Source: Acheta domesticus (taxonomy: Eukaryota; Arthropoda; Insecta; Orthoptera; Gryllidae). Taken from it: DNA of 64,000 nt. Where the stretch lies: the NCBI GenBank assembly GCA_031308135.1, contig JAHLJT010004567.1:131911060-131975059 (forward strand). Reading direction: 5' to 3'. The notes beneath the pieces are model-generated. The model ran no database searches and was not told the origin of the DNA. It saw only the letters and a program-made list of their open reading frames with translations. Position 1 is the stretch's first letter; each line of letters begins with the position of its first letter. Shown in pieces: positions 1 to 12,250 of the stretch. A program made the translations under genes and the position numbers.

Positions 1-1240
1 AAAGGTATCTTAGCAAAACAGTCGACAATTTAATACGATCAACGTGATTTCCTTGCATATTTATAAAGCGACCCCGGCATTCTACCTTCTCAATGAACCT
101 AACAAACGCTCTTCAGTTTAGCCAACTCTCAATCTTCCACGCTTTTTACGCTAAAATACTAATAAGGCTTATTTTAAGCCTTACTTCTCTCTCCCTTTAT
201 TTGCTTGTCACTTTATTTGCTTGTCAAATAAATACTCACTATCCTCAAAGGTTTACTGTCTTCTGCTAGTGTGGACGTTCATGTTTTTTTCAAATTTATA
301 GCAGAATGAAATTATTATACAACACTCAGCCATACGGATTTTCAGTTGTTAGAAGCGGGCATTTGTAGACTAAAATGATGCGAAGACGGTGGATACGGCG
401 ATCCACCTTTTTATGAAGAAGAAATAGTGCGAGAATGAGAAATAAGTTGTGCGAGAATTAACCACAATAAATTGTGGGGTAATTCATATTGTTGACTGTT
501 TATGGAGAAGTATTTATTTCATTATCTAATATCAGCCAGATTGCGAAGGAAGATGTGAAAGGGGAGTCGGTTGCGCGGACGAGGTTCTACGGGATGCTTT
601 TTACGTAGGTTAAAATGGACGCTCATTCGCAGCCACGCCGGTGGTCGCGAAGAGGAAGCGCCCCCGCTGACGCCCCAGGAGGAAGCCGCCACCGTCATCG
701 CCGCTCTTGGCAGTGTTGCCACACGACCCAAGGTATACTTCTCCAAGTGACACGTAAACATTCCCACCAATGCATCAGAGCTACTTAGATTTTTTTTATT
801 AAACTGAAAAATGCTAATTTAAATCAATTTTTAGTAATATATGTACTTACTCCAAATACTATATATATTTGGAATACGTACATATATTTATAGTAATATA
901 TGTACGTATTATATACATTCTACTAGAAATGATGGAGAGAAGATATAAAAGCGGTAACATCATTATAATACTGTTTTTACGACAGTGATATTGAAAAACA
1001 ATGCACTTTAAGATGAGAACAAAATATCCCCAATTGGCCACTAAGATCCAAGAAATTTCTACAATTTTTCTTCACAATCTTTCTCAATTCAATCACAGTC
1101 TTTGTGAGAAGAGAAATGATACAACCCTTCGCTCACTTAATAAGATTTCTTGTGAAATGTTGTGATTTAATTTTCATTTACACTCAATCAAAGCTATGAT
1201 CGAACCAATCAAACACTTCATTAACAACTTTCCTAAATCG
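1..1240. other. AT-rich DNA, no gene seen
   Basis: Mostly AT-rich single-copy-looking sequence. A short GC-richer patch at about 560-740 has an open frame on the minus strand but no recognisable protein, no splice structure and no codon bias that stands out. Around 850-920 the sequence ATATATTTGGAATACGTACA and related palindromic TA/GTAC stretches could fold weakly. I see no RNA gene or mobile element here. Confidence 0.6.
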
Positions 1241-1615
1241 AATTTTCCACGATATTAACTTTCTTCACTACCGAATCAAAATATTATTCCCATTCGTCCT
1301 TCATATTTTTCCTCTTATTCCTCGATTAGATTCGTTCTCCATCTCCTCCATCATATAATTTTCACATACACAAATAGTATTCTTTTCCATTCTTCCGTAA
1401 TATTATTTTCTCCATTTTTTTCATTATATTTCCTTCCTTTTTCCATCATATTCATCATTTTCACTTTATTCGTAATATTCCTATGCTTCCTCACCGTATT
1501 CACGTTCTGATCACATTATTTTTCCCAACATATTATTTTCCATCTCATTCTCATTCCCTTCATCAGACAAACATTCCAACACATTCAAATTAAAACAAGC
1601 AAACATTTTAACAAC
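1240..1615. repeat. Pyrimidine-rich degenerate repeat-like stretch
   Basis: The + strand is strongly T/C-biased, with recurring words such as TTCCATCATATT, TTTTCCAT and CATTCTCATTCCC at irregular 20-40 base spacing. This looks like a decayed short-unit tandem repeat. No coding potential is evident. Confidence 0.35.
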
Positions 1616-1617
1616 AC

Positions 1618-1900
1618 TGGATTGAGCCACGCGAGCGAGAGCGGTCTTCCGGGTCGCCCGCCGCGTCGCCCACCGCCCGCGGGCGTGACGGGCACGCGTG
1701 GGCGGTCGCGGCAGTCGCGGCGCCCGCCCGCCCGCCCGCTTGCTCGCTCGCCCGCTCTGTCTCCGCGCGGGCGGCGCGCCGGCGCACATTAATAGCAGAG
1801 CGCGCGAACAGCGGCCGGAGGTATTTCTGTTTTTCCCAGCGCTATTTTCGAGGCAGAACTTGATCCGTTGTGAATGGGCGGGAAGAGGGACCCGAACGCC
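1618..1900. promoter_or_regulatory. CpG-rich island
   Basis: Very GC- and CpG-rich sequence (CGCCCGCC runs, GGCGCGCCGGCGC) stands abruptly inside AT-rich DNA. Near its right end it holds an ATTAATAG homeodomain-like site beside GCGCGCGAACAGCGGCC. It could be a promoter or an enhancer, but I see no initiator codon with a splice donor, so the role is unassigned. Confidence 0.4.
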
Positions 1901-2410
1901 GGCTCGTCCTCCCGCTCGCTCGCTCGCTCACTGACTCATCTACTTACTCGCTCGCTCACTGACTCATCTACTTACTCGCTCACTTACTTGCTCATTTACT
2001 CGCTCACTTAATCACTCACTTACTCGCTCACTTGCTCTCTCACTTCCTTCTTCACTTGTACGCTCACATGCTCGAACACTTGCTCAAACACTTGCTCGCT
2101 CACTTTCTCGCCTCACTTGCTCGAACTTACTCGCGCACTCACTAGCACAAACACACACCCGTACGCCTGCCTATCTGCACTCTTGCATGCTCCCACATCT
2201 GCATATCCGCTCGCTCGCACACTCACACGTGCGTACACACGCACGACAGCTCACATGACCGCATACCCACACGAAGGTAAGCTCATATGCACGCTCGCAC
2301 GCTCGAACACTTACGAGCCCATGCCCGCTCCCATTTCCCATGCCTCGTACTCGCACATGCCCGTTCCCACGTCGCTCGCACGCTCTCCCGCCTACGCACC
2401 CGACCGTTAG
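1717..2410. repeat. Tetranucleotide-periodic minisatellite (CTCG/CTCA/CTTA)n
   Basis: Starting inside the CpG island, the + strand keeps a 4-base rhythm of CTCG, CTCA, CTTA and CGCC words. A 28-base unit is repeated perfectly at 1921-1948 and 1949-1976, so part of the array duplicated recently. Farther right the units decay to CACGCTCGCACG-type words up to about 2410. Open frames on both strands here encode only low-complexity Ser/Leu/Ala/Arg-rich peptides and are not taken as genes. Confidence 0.7.
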
Positions 2411-2620
2411 TCCATTCCCACTGCGCATCAAACCCTCCACCGCCAAGACGCGTGCGTGGATGAGTGTCGAGCAAGGTGACGATTTCTTTGTCATAGACCA
2501 TGAATTACTTAATGGTTGATTAGTTAAGGGGCAGTTCAGGCTGCGAACATATTGAAACAATGAACATTAAATATTTTTATGATCGAATATCCAACAATGT
2601 TTGATTCATGGATATCTCAG

Positions 2621-2862
2621 AGAAACGAGAGGAGTAAAAGGAGGAGGTTATGGACAAGTACAGGAGGGGAGAAAGAAGGAAGTGGAGAAGGAGGAGGAAG
2701 AGAAGGTGGAGGAAGAGGTGGAGGAAGAGGACAAGAATAGAGAGAAGAAGGATGAAGAGTAGAAGGAGAAGATGGAGAAGTAGAGGAAGGGAGAAAGAAG
2801 AAAGAGGAGAAAGAAAAGAAGAAAAAGAAAGAGAAAGAGAAGGAGGAGGAGAAAAGAAGGGT
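2621..2862. repeat. Polypurine tract (GGA/GAA/AGA)n
   Basis: About 240 bases are almost only A and G on the + strand, with very few pyrimidine interruptions. The antisense strand gives Ser/Phe/Leu-rich pseudo-proteins. Such homopurine tracts can form triplex (H-DNA) and often arise from decayed trinucleotide repeats. Confidence 0.75.
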
Positions 2863-2869
2863 TCTTCGT

Positions 2870-5800
2870 CTCGTTCCCTTTGCCCTATGTGATAAAAACT
2901 CGTGTTTATTGTGTAGGACTGCCATAAGTGAACTGTTTTTACCAACTCTTTGGGAGTTGGCCTATTGAAAAGTAAATTATTCCTTTCGTAAAAGAATTGT
3001 AAGAAATTGTAAGTACTTAACATTGGAGATATTATTGATTGTCCAATAAAAACATGACCATATCTCCGCCGTATTGTTACAAATAAATAAACTTAACAAA
3101 AATATTTTTGACTAATTTGGGTATCCAGAAAGTGATATATTTTCAGTAAATTTAGATTTCTAAACTTGGTAACGATAGTAGCACATCTACTTTGTTAAGG
3201 AACACCTTTCGTTTGTCTAAACATTGATCATCTAAATAATGTTTAATGAATCCAGTTTCGTTCATGTTCTACTAATGAAACTTTACAAATTCATTTGCAT
3301 CAGGTTACTAGAGAAACAAGATTACTGTGATGGGCAAATGTCTTCTAGAGACATTTTTTTGCCTTTAGAATTATCTACAACCTTGACAATAACCTTTTTT
3401 TAAAATATCAAAACGTCGAAAAGCTCACAACCACAATCATACAAATTATTAAAGATGGATACTCGTATATTTTAGTTTTCTTGAACTTTACTTTTAGATA
3501 TAGTGCTCGGGATAACCAATTCTTGGGAAGGTGGAATACGCAATAACTCTACTTTTCCCTTCCTCCACAAATTAGAAATATCGGTCTTACATCATAATAA
3601 TAATGAGTGAATAAGTAGGTGAAATTGCTTTCATAGACCGTACATCTCACTATAATGTGATCTTAGTGATTTATTTTGTCAATCGGATTGTTCCGTGAAT
3701 AATACAAACGTGAATATTTAGGGAGCGAAAAAAAGATGAGGGTATCATGACTTTTTGTGCTAGAAATGAACGACGGTATTACTGGTGATTGTCAGTGTGT
3801 TTTTGTGAAAAAAGTATCTACACGACGAAACTTAATTATGCGAACAGACAATACTTTCATCTGAGATGTGTTAGAGTTACAGAGCACTTAAAGTAATCTG
3901 AAGAATCATTATTTGGTTGAATAAATAGAAATTAACCTCCGTTTTCACATTTTAAGTTTGAAACTACTATTTTCAATCCCTTTAATGTAACGTAAATAAT
4001 GAAATAAGTAATACAGTTTCACTCAAAACTGTGGTTGTCTCTCGTTGGAACTAAAATTGTCGAGCGAGAAGCTAATGCACTATTCATGTTACGTAATATT
4101 TAATTTCACGACATTCAAAAACGCTGTTTAGTTAATTGTTGGGAACCTACACTATCGCACGCATATGAAACACTTTCGGACGTGGAACATATTTCAGCGT
4201 TCTTCATCTACTAGAACTTTCTTTTATACGCTCCCAAAAAATATTTTCCGGAGAACAGAGTCCGTTGAGAAAATCTATTTTCGCAAGGAAACTGCTCGTG
4301 GTGTCATGGACGGGGAATGCCAGCTGCCAGGAACGATTGCTGGCCTGTGGTTCCGACGTGGCCCACACTTCTCCGAAAGCGCTTACGCAAAGCATGCACG
4401 AAACTCCTCTGGAGCGGCTGTATTGTACTAAAACTGGCTCTCACCCCTTTTCTCATTCCGATGTTTTCCACGCATTGCTGTTGTAACTCACTGATGTAAT
4501 ACGTGAATACATATGTAGCACTTTAGATTCACATACTGCAACAAATTATAACCCAATTCTCCACGCATTACAGTACATTCCCTAACGATACATTTGTGAT
4601 TTGCATTCTTTGAGGGAGGGATAACTCACTTGAGGGGTCAAATCAACATAACACTTCTACATTTTGCTGTGTAATCTGGATGCCTGTTTTGTTATTTTAT
4701 TTGGTGTAAATATGCCATTAAGATGCATTGAAGTACTAGGTAATGAGATTCTGAGTCACTAAATCATTGTAAATAAATCATCTGTTTGATACAACTTTTG
4801 TTAGTCACTCAACTAATTGACTACATTTAATAGTGGATTAACTTTTTATTCTATGAAATTGATTATCGACTGGTATCTCCCGTTTTCAAATCTCAGTAAA
4901 AATGGATAAGGAAATCCTTTCTTTATCCATGTCAAATAAGCATTTACTTAGTAAATAAGTTGTCTTAAAATTCCGAGCCCAGATATGCTGTAGAATTTAA
5001 ATAAATGTCGAAAGCTTTCCTACCTTTTTATATATTATTACAATATTTTAATTATTTAGTATATGCTTTTGCTTTCATTATTGTGGAAGCTGTATGCCTC
5101 AGTGTCATGCCTTTTTTGCAAGAAAAAAGGTTGCGACACGATGTGAACGACAGTGTCAATCTGGTAAAACTTACGTCTTAAGCCATGAGACAATGGTTCA
5201 AATACAAAATAATACGATAAAGGTAAAAACTATTTGGCCAACACGCCAGCGCAACTAACTTGCCTAATGTTAAAAGTTGCAAACACGAATCCGCCTCCCA
5301 CCTCGTTCGGTTTCCCCTTTTAGAACAGAGAGGAAGGCAAAGCCACCGATCTGTCCCGCCCACCTCCTTCATTCCTCGCCCTTCCTCCCCGTCCTCCCCC
5401 TCGCTCCTCACGCGCTCAATTAAAAGCTAAACTTAGGCTCCGGCCGCCTCCGCCCCTGCCTCCGCCAGCCCCGCACCCACGCACATCGGCCCCGCAACCT
5501 CCGGATGATGGTGCTCGCGTTTGAAGGTTACGTTACGTAACACATGCCTGAATGAAGAGACACGCCCTCTAGACACCTGCACTGCGTTTCCATGGGATTT
5601 ATTTTTTGCTGGCTAATCGTAACAAGCTGGGAGGTAGTTGGTGGTTGTGATGTATAAGCGAGAGAATCTGATTCGACTTATTATGAAACATAAATGAGTG
5701 ATTTTATTTTTGTGTTCTAAGTTTCGTAACGATGTGCATTATCAACGTATCGAAGGTTTTTTGGGATATGAATAACGGTCAATAAGAACTTGCGACACTT

Positions 5801-6440
5801 TTACTGAAAATCTTAAAGAAATAACGTGGCAGCAAATTAGCGCTTTTAGTCATGTTCTGTTAGGTACTGATTACAACATGAAAACAATATCTCAACTTAA
5901 ATGATAGGTTTAATGAAATTTACATTTTACAATTTGTTAAAAATGTGAAGGAGTGATGATTAAAAATTTCCAGTGGTGGAGATAAATTGGTGGAAATTCC
6001 ACTGGACATGAATTTTTCTTTAGCAGTGAATGGATGCCCCAATTATATACGCAACGTTTCTACGTCAGCACTTAATTCCAATTTGACATTCACTACGACG
6101 AGGTAGGATTGCAGAGTTGAATCACCAGACAGCTTGATACTATTTCTATGCACCATCGTCATATTCATAGCATTATAATATTTTTTTACTCGCGGGGAAC
6201 ACGCTCCTTGGTCTCTGAAATTTTTCTTTCTCTATTCTGAGTTTTCCTTTCACTTCATTACATAAAATACAATGTGAATGGTCCATAAAATAATTTATTC
6301 AGAATCACATGACAACATATACAGTTCCCCCACAAAAACGTGGTGCTTGTTCTGGTACAATTCACAATCGTGTGATTTTTGTTAGCAGGACATACAATTT
6401 TATAAAATCCTCTAACACTGACAAGTATTCAAATAGTTCA
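2870..6440. other. AT-rich DNA, no gene seen
   Basis: Long AT-rich stretch with many stops in all frames. A mixed-composition segment at 4160-4500 and a GC-richer one at 5280-5530 (CCTCCGCC-type words) carry short open frames on both strands, but none resembles a protein family. No RNA gene, splice-flanked exon or element end was recognised. Confidence 0.55.
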
Positions 6441-6441
6441 A

Positions 6442-6715
6442 GAGGTACGATGGTCAAGTAGCAGCATTGGCGTTGCTTCTACAAACTCGTTGACTGGAAA
6501 GTCCTAGGATTTGAGTTCCAACGTTGGCGAATTTTCGACACTAGCTACACACTTGGTAATGCAATCACTACCTGAAGGAGAAATCATGCGGCACGCTACT
6601 ATGATCGATAGGTTTCCGTGGTATCTCCAGAAAACACCAGGAGAATGACGGAGTATCGCCTTCATAGACTGGCCACGGACCCTGACACAAGCACATACCT
6701 ACATGCACTTCACTA
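6442..6715 (+). mobile_element. tRNA-derived SINE, family C, full but diverged copy
   Basis: A tRNA-like head ends in the B-box-type word GGATTTGAGTTCC (about 6510). It is followed by the family body: GACACTAGCTACACAC, then an ACACCAGGAGAATG-like segment, TGGCCACGGACC and CACATACCTACATGCACTT. The same order is seen at 11855-12250 and 50923-51214 and, reversed, near 61077-61175. SINEs of this kind are copied by LINE machinery and encode no protein. The copy is well diverged, so it is probably old. Confidence 0.65.
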
Positions 6716-6929
6716 TGATACACGTCGGTAAAGAAGACGCGTTTAGAGCTTACTCCAGCCGAAGTAGTGCCTTTCGGGAGGCGATTTTCACATTCCTACG
6801 TGAAGAATGGCGCTGGATCTCAGAGGGTAAAATCATCATACACCGGGATACAACAAGCATTGCGCTTACGGACAAACGGACACAGTGCTTCACGAATCTG
6901 GAAATACTAGTGAATCAAGTGAATTGCAA

Positions 6930-7285
6930 ATTAAAATCTCACCTGCATTTACGTTTGAAATTTTTCCACCCCACCAATATTTACAAATCCCACCGTCACC
7001 TCTCAGTCCAACTGACACCCTCAAATCCCACTGAAATCTTTCAATCTTATCAATATATTTCAATCCTACCAGTATCTTCACATCCTAGAAAAACCTGCCA
7101 ATTCTACCGAAACTTGACAATTCTGTCAAAACTTTCAGATCCTATCAAAACCTCCAGATGCCAACAAAATCTCCAATCTTACCAAACCCCTCTCCACCAA
7201 TCCTACAAAAACCTCCTAAACCTAACGAAACTTCTGATTGTAACAAAACCTTCGAATCACAAAGAACCATTCAATTCCTAAAGAA
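6930..7285 (+). repeat. Degenerate ~19-bp tandem repeat
   Basis: About fifteen units follow the pattern ATCCTACCAAAACCTYCA with a spacing of 18-20 bases; examples start at about 7083, 7102, 7121, 7140, 7158 and 7201. Because stops are rare in this C/A-rich unit, a 192-codon frame (6703-7281) stays open across it and the preceding SINE. That frame has no domain, and the openness is explained by the repeat. Confidence 0.7.
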
Positions 7286-7419
7286 ACACTTCAGTTCTCT
7301 AATTTGAGATCTGTTTATTCTCCTTGTTTTTTATTAAGGTTTCTATTACTTTATGCTTACGCATAGGAAAAAGAATATTTCAAACAGAGATGCACACGTC
7401 CGCGAAACTGAAGTAGGTA

Positions 7420-7640
7420 CGCTGTTCCCCGCAGAAACGTCGTGTAACCAGTCACGTTCTGCGCGTTTATTGACGGGACCACGCGCGTTCCGCATATCCG
7501 CCCTCTGCGCGTCCTGCGCAAATATAACTCCGTTTTATCTGCAGCCGTTTGCGCCGGGGAACAGCGGCGTCAGCCGTCGCATGCGCTTCGAACCGAGCCA
7601 CCACCAGACGATGGAAAAATCGGAGGGTCTCAACTGTACT
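7420..7640. promoter_or_regulatory. CpG-rich island
   Basis: CpG-dense segment (GTTCTGCGCGTTTATTG, GCGCGTTCCGCATATCCG, GTCGCATGCGCTTCG) with interspersed TTTATTG and TTTTATC homeodomain-like words. It is flanked by AT-rich DNA, and no splice donor follows any ATG. It looks like a regulatory module rather than an exon. Confidence 0.35.
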
Positions 7641-7699
7641 GAAAGGGGCGTTGAAAGACTACTCAGAAACGAAACACTTGTAGTAATGATTAAGTGACG

Positions 7700-9230
7700 C
7701 AGTTTCAGGCACTAAAAAACAATACTTATAGACTGTGCAAACAGCCACTAAAATTTTAAAACAGACATAAAACAGACAGGTAATTAAATAAGCACAAAAA
7801 TTTTATTAAAATTCAACTAGAAATAAAATAAGAGAATGATTCCACGATGGGAATGCTGTTCATTGAAACTTATGTATGATTATCACAATGAATAACTGAT
7901 TAATGCTGACAAATAATCCGAAGTAAACTCCTGTTTGGTGTCTGAAAAGGTGTTCTTAAAGTAGGTTAAACTCTTTCATAGCCATAAAAATATAAAAGCG
8001 GAATTAACTGTACCCACGCTCACACTCGTTTCCAAGAAACCCCAACTCGCTAAACGACACTTTTCAACTTGCGAAACGCACACAAATAACACTATTACCT
8101 TCACTGATTTTACACGGCTTTTAGAATTCGAAATAGTGCCTCCTGGTGGTAAAACATTATTTTCATTGAGATCGTATCGTTGCACACATGATACAATTTT
8201 CTTGGTGCGTTTGCAGTAAAAGGAATAAAAAACGTATAAAAGCAAATATTCAAAACTTTATTATGATTTATTACAGAAATTGGTAATGAGCATTTTCAAA
8301 ATTTTTGGAAAGCTAGCAAAGGTTTAAAATATGAAATCTCAACTTTTCAGATTTTTATCTTTAACGTTTTCAAGTCCATAGCAAATATTCGAATTACGTA
8401 CTTTTAAAACATATTTACTCTCTCTACAATATTTATTCAAGTTTTTTTCTTAACTCTGCCGCTAATTTCGTATTCCGCAAAAATATTTTCCTTAAACTTC
8501 TTTTTTTTAAGAAAGTGATTCAAACTTTCCTTACAATCCTTGCATTCCTGCCTATTTAGAAATGTCTAACATTACTGTTATTAATATCATAGACATTGAA
8601 TATTTAAGATTATAAGAATTTGGAATCACTATACAATTAGAATTTTAGAATTAGGAAACTTATCTTTGATTATTTCTAATAGTGAGATTAAGATGTCAAT
8701 TCTTTTATTTACTGTCCTATGTTCGGTTAGTTAAAAATACTTTAAAATATTATAAAAACGAGACAATTCGTAATATATTTATATTCATTTGTGCGTTCTT
8801 TAAAGATGTGAATTAATAGTAACGATAACAACTTATTAACATATGAAATATAATTAATACGAAATTGAGAAAATAGTGGTTAATGGATCTTTTGGATCAT
8901 TGAAAATATTGTTTCCTACATTAACTTATTTGTAAACTCAATAATTAAGTGGTAAAAGAATTATATCTTATAAAAATTAATCTTCTAAACAGATTTTTCA
9001 GGTGTGATAAATAAGTTTATAAAAATAAAAAAAATCGAATGCATGAAAAAAGGGATACTACGAAAATGTATCTCCTCATGCTGCCTTATTGAAAGACTCT
9101 ATAAAAATTCAAATTATTGATCGGAATCTGTTTCTCTCTCGATCACCTCTTAATTCACGTAAATATACTTTGTTTCCTCAAACAAATAGAACTTCAGCAA
9201 TTTGATGGAGCCGTAAGAAACGGTCTCTTG
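7700..9230. other. AT-rich DNA, no gene seen
   Basis: Very AT-rich, with short decayed runs of A and T and no long frame. I see no element ends, exon or RNA gene in this stretch. Confidence 0.6.
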
Positions 9231-9560
9231 AGTCTCTCGAACACGCTGCGCTGGCACCCTCGCATAAATCAGGAAAAGAAACGCAAAGTAATCGCCAGAG
9301 GTGAAAGCTGGTATGGTAAACAGCGTGCTGACATGTCGGCGAGTGTCGTGCAATGTTTCTCCGTGGGCGTCCGAGTGGGTGACGTGTTTTGGCGCGGTTC
9401 GCCGCGCATTAATCCAAGATGCTACTTCCTGAGGCAAACTGCCGCCGGGTCCGGCCAAGGCCTACGGGCTACTCCGGAGAAGTCGCGGGAAGATTTGTCG
9501 AAAATTGTAGCAGTCAATGCCCCACGGACAGGAAGCGATCCGTGTTTTAAGAAATAATAT
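9230..9560. promoter_or_regulatory. GC-rich island
   Basis: The GC rise includes TTTTGGCGCGGTTCGCCGCG followed by CATTAATCC, a homeodomain-like site. A 146-codon + frame (9117-9557) crosses it, but the first third is AT-rich and the frame resembles no family, so I treat the segment as a possible regulatory island. Confidence 0.3.
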
Positions 9561-10855
9561 AAAATTCGAAATCAGGTACCTTGTATGTAGGAGCAAATGA
9601 ATATAAACCGATTTTATTTTAAATTTCTTTTCGATTTTTGATACTCAACAATTGTGTTGAATGAACAAAATCATATTGAATGAACAAAAGCAAGTGACGT
9701 AGGTACACAGATGGGAGCAACCGATCATGGACTTGCGTCTTCGCCTCGGTCTGCCGCAGATTGCGGTATAATGTACTTTTTGAGTTAGTAAATAAAACTT
9801 GAAAAAAAGTCAGTGAACTTGTCAATATCAACACCTTAAGTGAGAGTGAGCCACTCTAATGTCAATTAATTTGTAATTTTGAAAATCCCTGAAAGGTAAA
9901 CAAACCGAACAGGGGGAAACATTTTTTAAAGACTTTCAAAACTAACACAATTGTTGTTAAATCGAATGATTTTTATGCCAGTACCTCACCATAAAAAATT
10001 CGCTATTTTATTTTTTAAATTGAACGTTGTATTCAACATTAGCTGCCTTGAAAGTATCTTAACATCAATTTTTATTCACATTAAATATTTTGTTATTATA
10101 TGTCTACCGTAATGAATACGCAATTTCGGTTTTACAAGAAAAATATCAGATCCAAAATTAGTGACATTCGAAAACCCTAAAACGAATTTTATTTAAATAC
10201 AAGTTTTTTGTACATTATCTTCGCCATATTGAATTCATAAAAATGTCAAGTTCAAAATCAAAGATTTGAAAAAAATCCTATGAACTGATGTTTGGAATAG
10301 TTAAATTTTGTTTCCCACTTTAGACTACTGTTTCGAGAATGGAAACATTAAATTACTTTTTGGAATGTTGGCCATTGTTTGGGAAATTGGATCTACTGTG
10401 CGGTGTGCGAGCTATTTTAAAGAGACCGGAGGAATATATCGAACTTATATCTTTGCAGCAAACATTTTAAAGGGAGTGTGCAAAAAATCTGAACCTGAAA
10501 TCATTAGTATGCTTATGATAATCGACTTCCTAAAACATGGATTTGCGCCCAAACAGGGCTTTGAAACGAATAAAAACTATACAATAGACACAGACGCTTA
10601 GATAAATAAACAAAAGCTACAAGATTAAAGATAATGTTGAGAGGAGTGGAAGACGAATGCTGAGAGAGGAAGTATAAAAATTGAAGAGGGGAAAGCAATA
10701 GAAAACAATGTTGGGAAAGATGAAAGTCAAGGAAAGCACAGCAACGAGGTTGCAACAAAAAAAGCAATGGAATGGAAGCTGGAGTCATTAATAAATATAA
10801 ACAAGGAAATTAAAATCAGGATATACACCAATTTTAAATACATCTGTGAGAGATA
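9560..10855. other. AT-rich DNA, no gene seen
   Basis: AT-rich sequence with scattered short frames. The largest, 97 codons at 10308-10601 on the + strand, shows no signal peptide, motif or splice context that I recognise, and its codon use matches the flanks. No mobile-element ends were seen. Confidence 0.5.
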
Positions 10856-11470
10856 ACTCGTGTGTTTCGAGTGGAAATTATCTGAGAGGAGAGGGAGAGG
10901 AGAGAGTAAGATAGAGAGGAAACGAAGGCGAGGTAGATAAAAGGAGAAATGAAGACAGCTATCAATAATACGTGGAGGGAAAATGGGAGAGAGAGAAAGA
11001 GTGACAGAGAGAGAGAGGGAGAGAGGTTAGAGGAGTGAGGGTGAGTAGTATAGAAGAGAGGGGTGAGAGGGAGAGGGGACATGAAATGGAGGCACAGAAG
11101 AAGTGAAAGTGTGCGAGAAAGCGAGGTAGGGTGAGAGAAGAAAACAATCGTTGAGTGAGGAAGAGTGGGAGAAAGTGACAAAGACAAAGAGGGTAAAAGG
11201 GAAAGGTCGTATATTCAGAGAACAATGACGTGAAAGTAAGTAAGGAAGAGATAAAAGGAAGTTAAGAGTGAGAGAAAGGAGGAAGCAAGAATGAGAGGAA
11301 GAGAAAAGAAATTTGATACGACGAGAGCGAACTCCGAAAAGAACAAAAGGCAACAGTGAGGATGTCAACAACGAAAAGAGAAAAAAAGTGTAAAACTACG
11401 TGAGAAAAAGAGAAAACAACTAGTGCGACACATTGAGAAAAGAGGAAAGGGGAGACAGAGGAAAGCAACG
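10855..11470. repeat. Long polypurine tract (GAGA-rich)
   Basis: About 600 bases are strongly A/G-biased on the + strand, with many GAGAGAGA, GGAGAG and AGGAAG words. The antisense reads as Ser/Leu/Phe-rich pseudo-peptides in several overlapping frames. GAGA runs can bind GAGA-factor-type proteins in insects. Here the tract leads directly into a CpG island at 11480, so a promoter-proximal role is possible but unproven. Confidence 0.65.
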
Positions 11471-11479
11471 CATGATGAC

Positions 11480-11770
11480 GGTGACGGGCGAGGGAGCTGG
11501 AAGTTGGGCAAGGCAGCCACGCAGGCGGAGGCGGAGACGCGAGGCCTGTTTCGTCTCGCAGAGCTGTCAGTGGCGGACGCGTCGCGTCTCACCGGCGGCG
11601 AGCGAGGGGCGGGGCAGAAAGGGGCGGGGCCGCCGCCTTTGAGACACGCTGATCGCCCGCCGCCGTCGCCAAACGACTGTACGCGAATGCCGGCCAATCG
11701 ACTACACACACCACGCCTGCCGCTCCCTTGTAAGGACCGCAGACACTTCGTTCGACGTCTGCGACAAAAT
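11480..11770. promoter_or_regulatory. CpG island with GC boxes
   Basis: CpG-dense DNA contains two close GC-box words, GGGGCGGGGC at about 11608 and 11622, next to the GAGA-rich tract. This is promoter-like architecture, but no TATA box or ATG-plus-donor exon is evident on either strand. Frames of 138 (minus) and 174 (plus) codons overlap here and exclude each other; neither resembles a protein. Confidence 0.35.
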
Positions 11771-11854
11771 AGAAATATCATTCAAAGAGAAGAATCGTCA
11801 CGATATTTTCCTGTCGCTTTGAAGAACTTTCAATTTCACCAGCTACCACACACC

Positions 11855-12250
11855 GGGAAATGTGTCTCTGGGCATCAACTGATGCCACTGCAGTATCTCT
11901 GGCCGGGAGGTCCAAGGTTTGAGTTCCGACGGTGGCAGGATTTTTGACACTAGCTAGACACCTACGTCGAGTTTAGTCGCTGTCTGGGGGAGAATTCTAG
12001 CGGCCGGCTGCTCTGATACGTATTTTTCATGGTTTCTTCAATCAACACTTGGCGAATGCCGGAGCAGTACTCTAACAAACGAGCCATGGACCGTGCGCAT
12101 TCTATCCTTCTTCTTCCTTGTCCTATCCTCACCCCTTACATACACACACATGCACTTACACACCTTCCGAAGAAAACCCATGCACTACACTTACGGGTCT
12201 AATGAACATAATAATTGAAGCGCCCGCAGTCCCTAATCAATCAAAATCAA
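11855..12250 (+). mobile_element. tRNA-derived SINE, family C, near-complete copy
   Basis: The head reads CATCAACTGATGCCACTGCA and ends in a B-box-like AGGTTTGAGTTCCG. The body has TTTTTGACACTAGCTAGACA, GGAGAATTCTAGCGGCCGGC and GAATGCCGGAGCAGTA. The tail has CACTACACTTACGGG and ends in CCCTAATCAATCAAAATC. It is the most complete of the family-C copies here and shows the whole head-body-tail order, so it is the best reference copy in the window. Confidence 0.8.

Noticed and set aside
2617..2925. Ser/Phe-rich minus frames near 2.6-3.0 kb
   Set aside because: Antisense of a polypurine tract.
6703..7281. 192-codon + frame as a gene
   Set aside because: It runs from a SINE tail into a ~19-bp degenerate tandem repeat; openness is explained by the C/A-rich unit and there is no domain.
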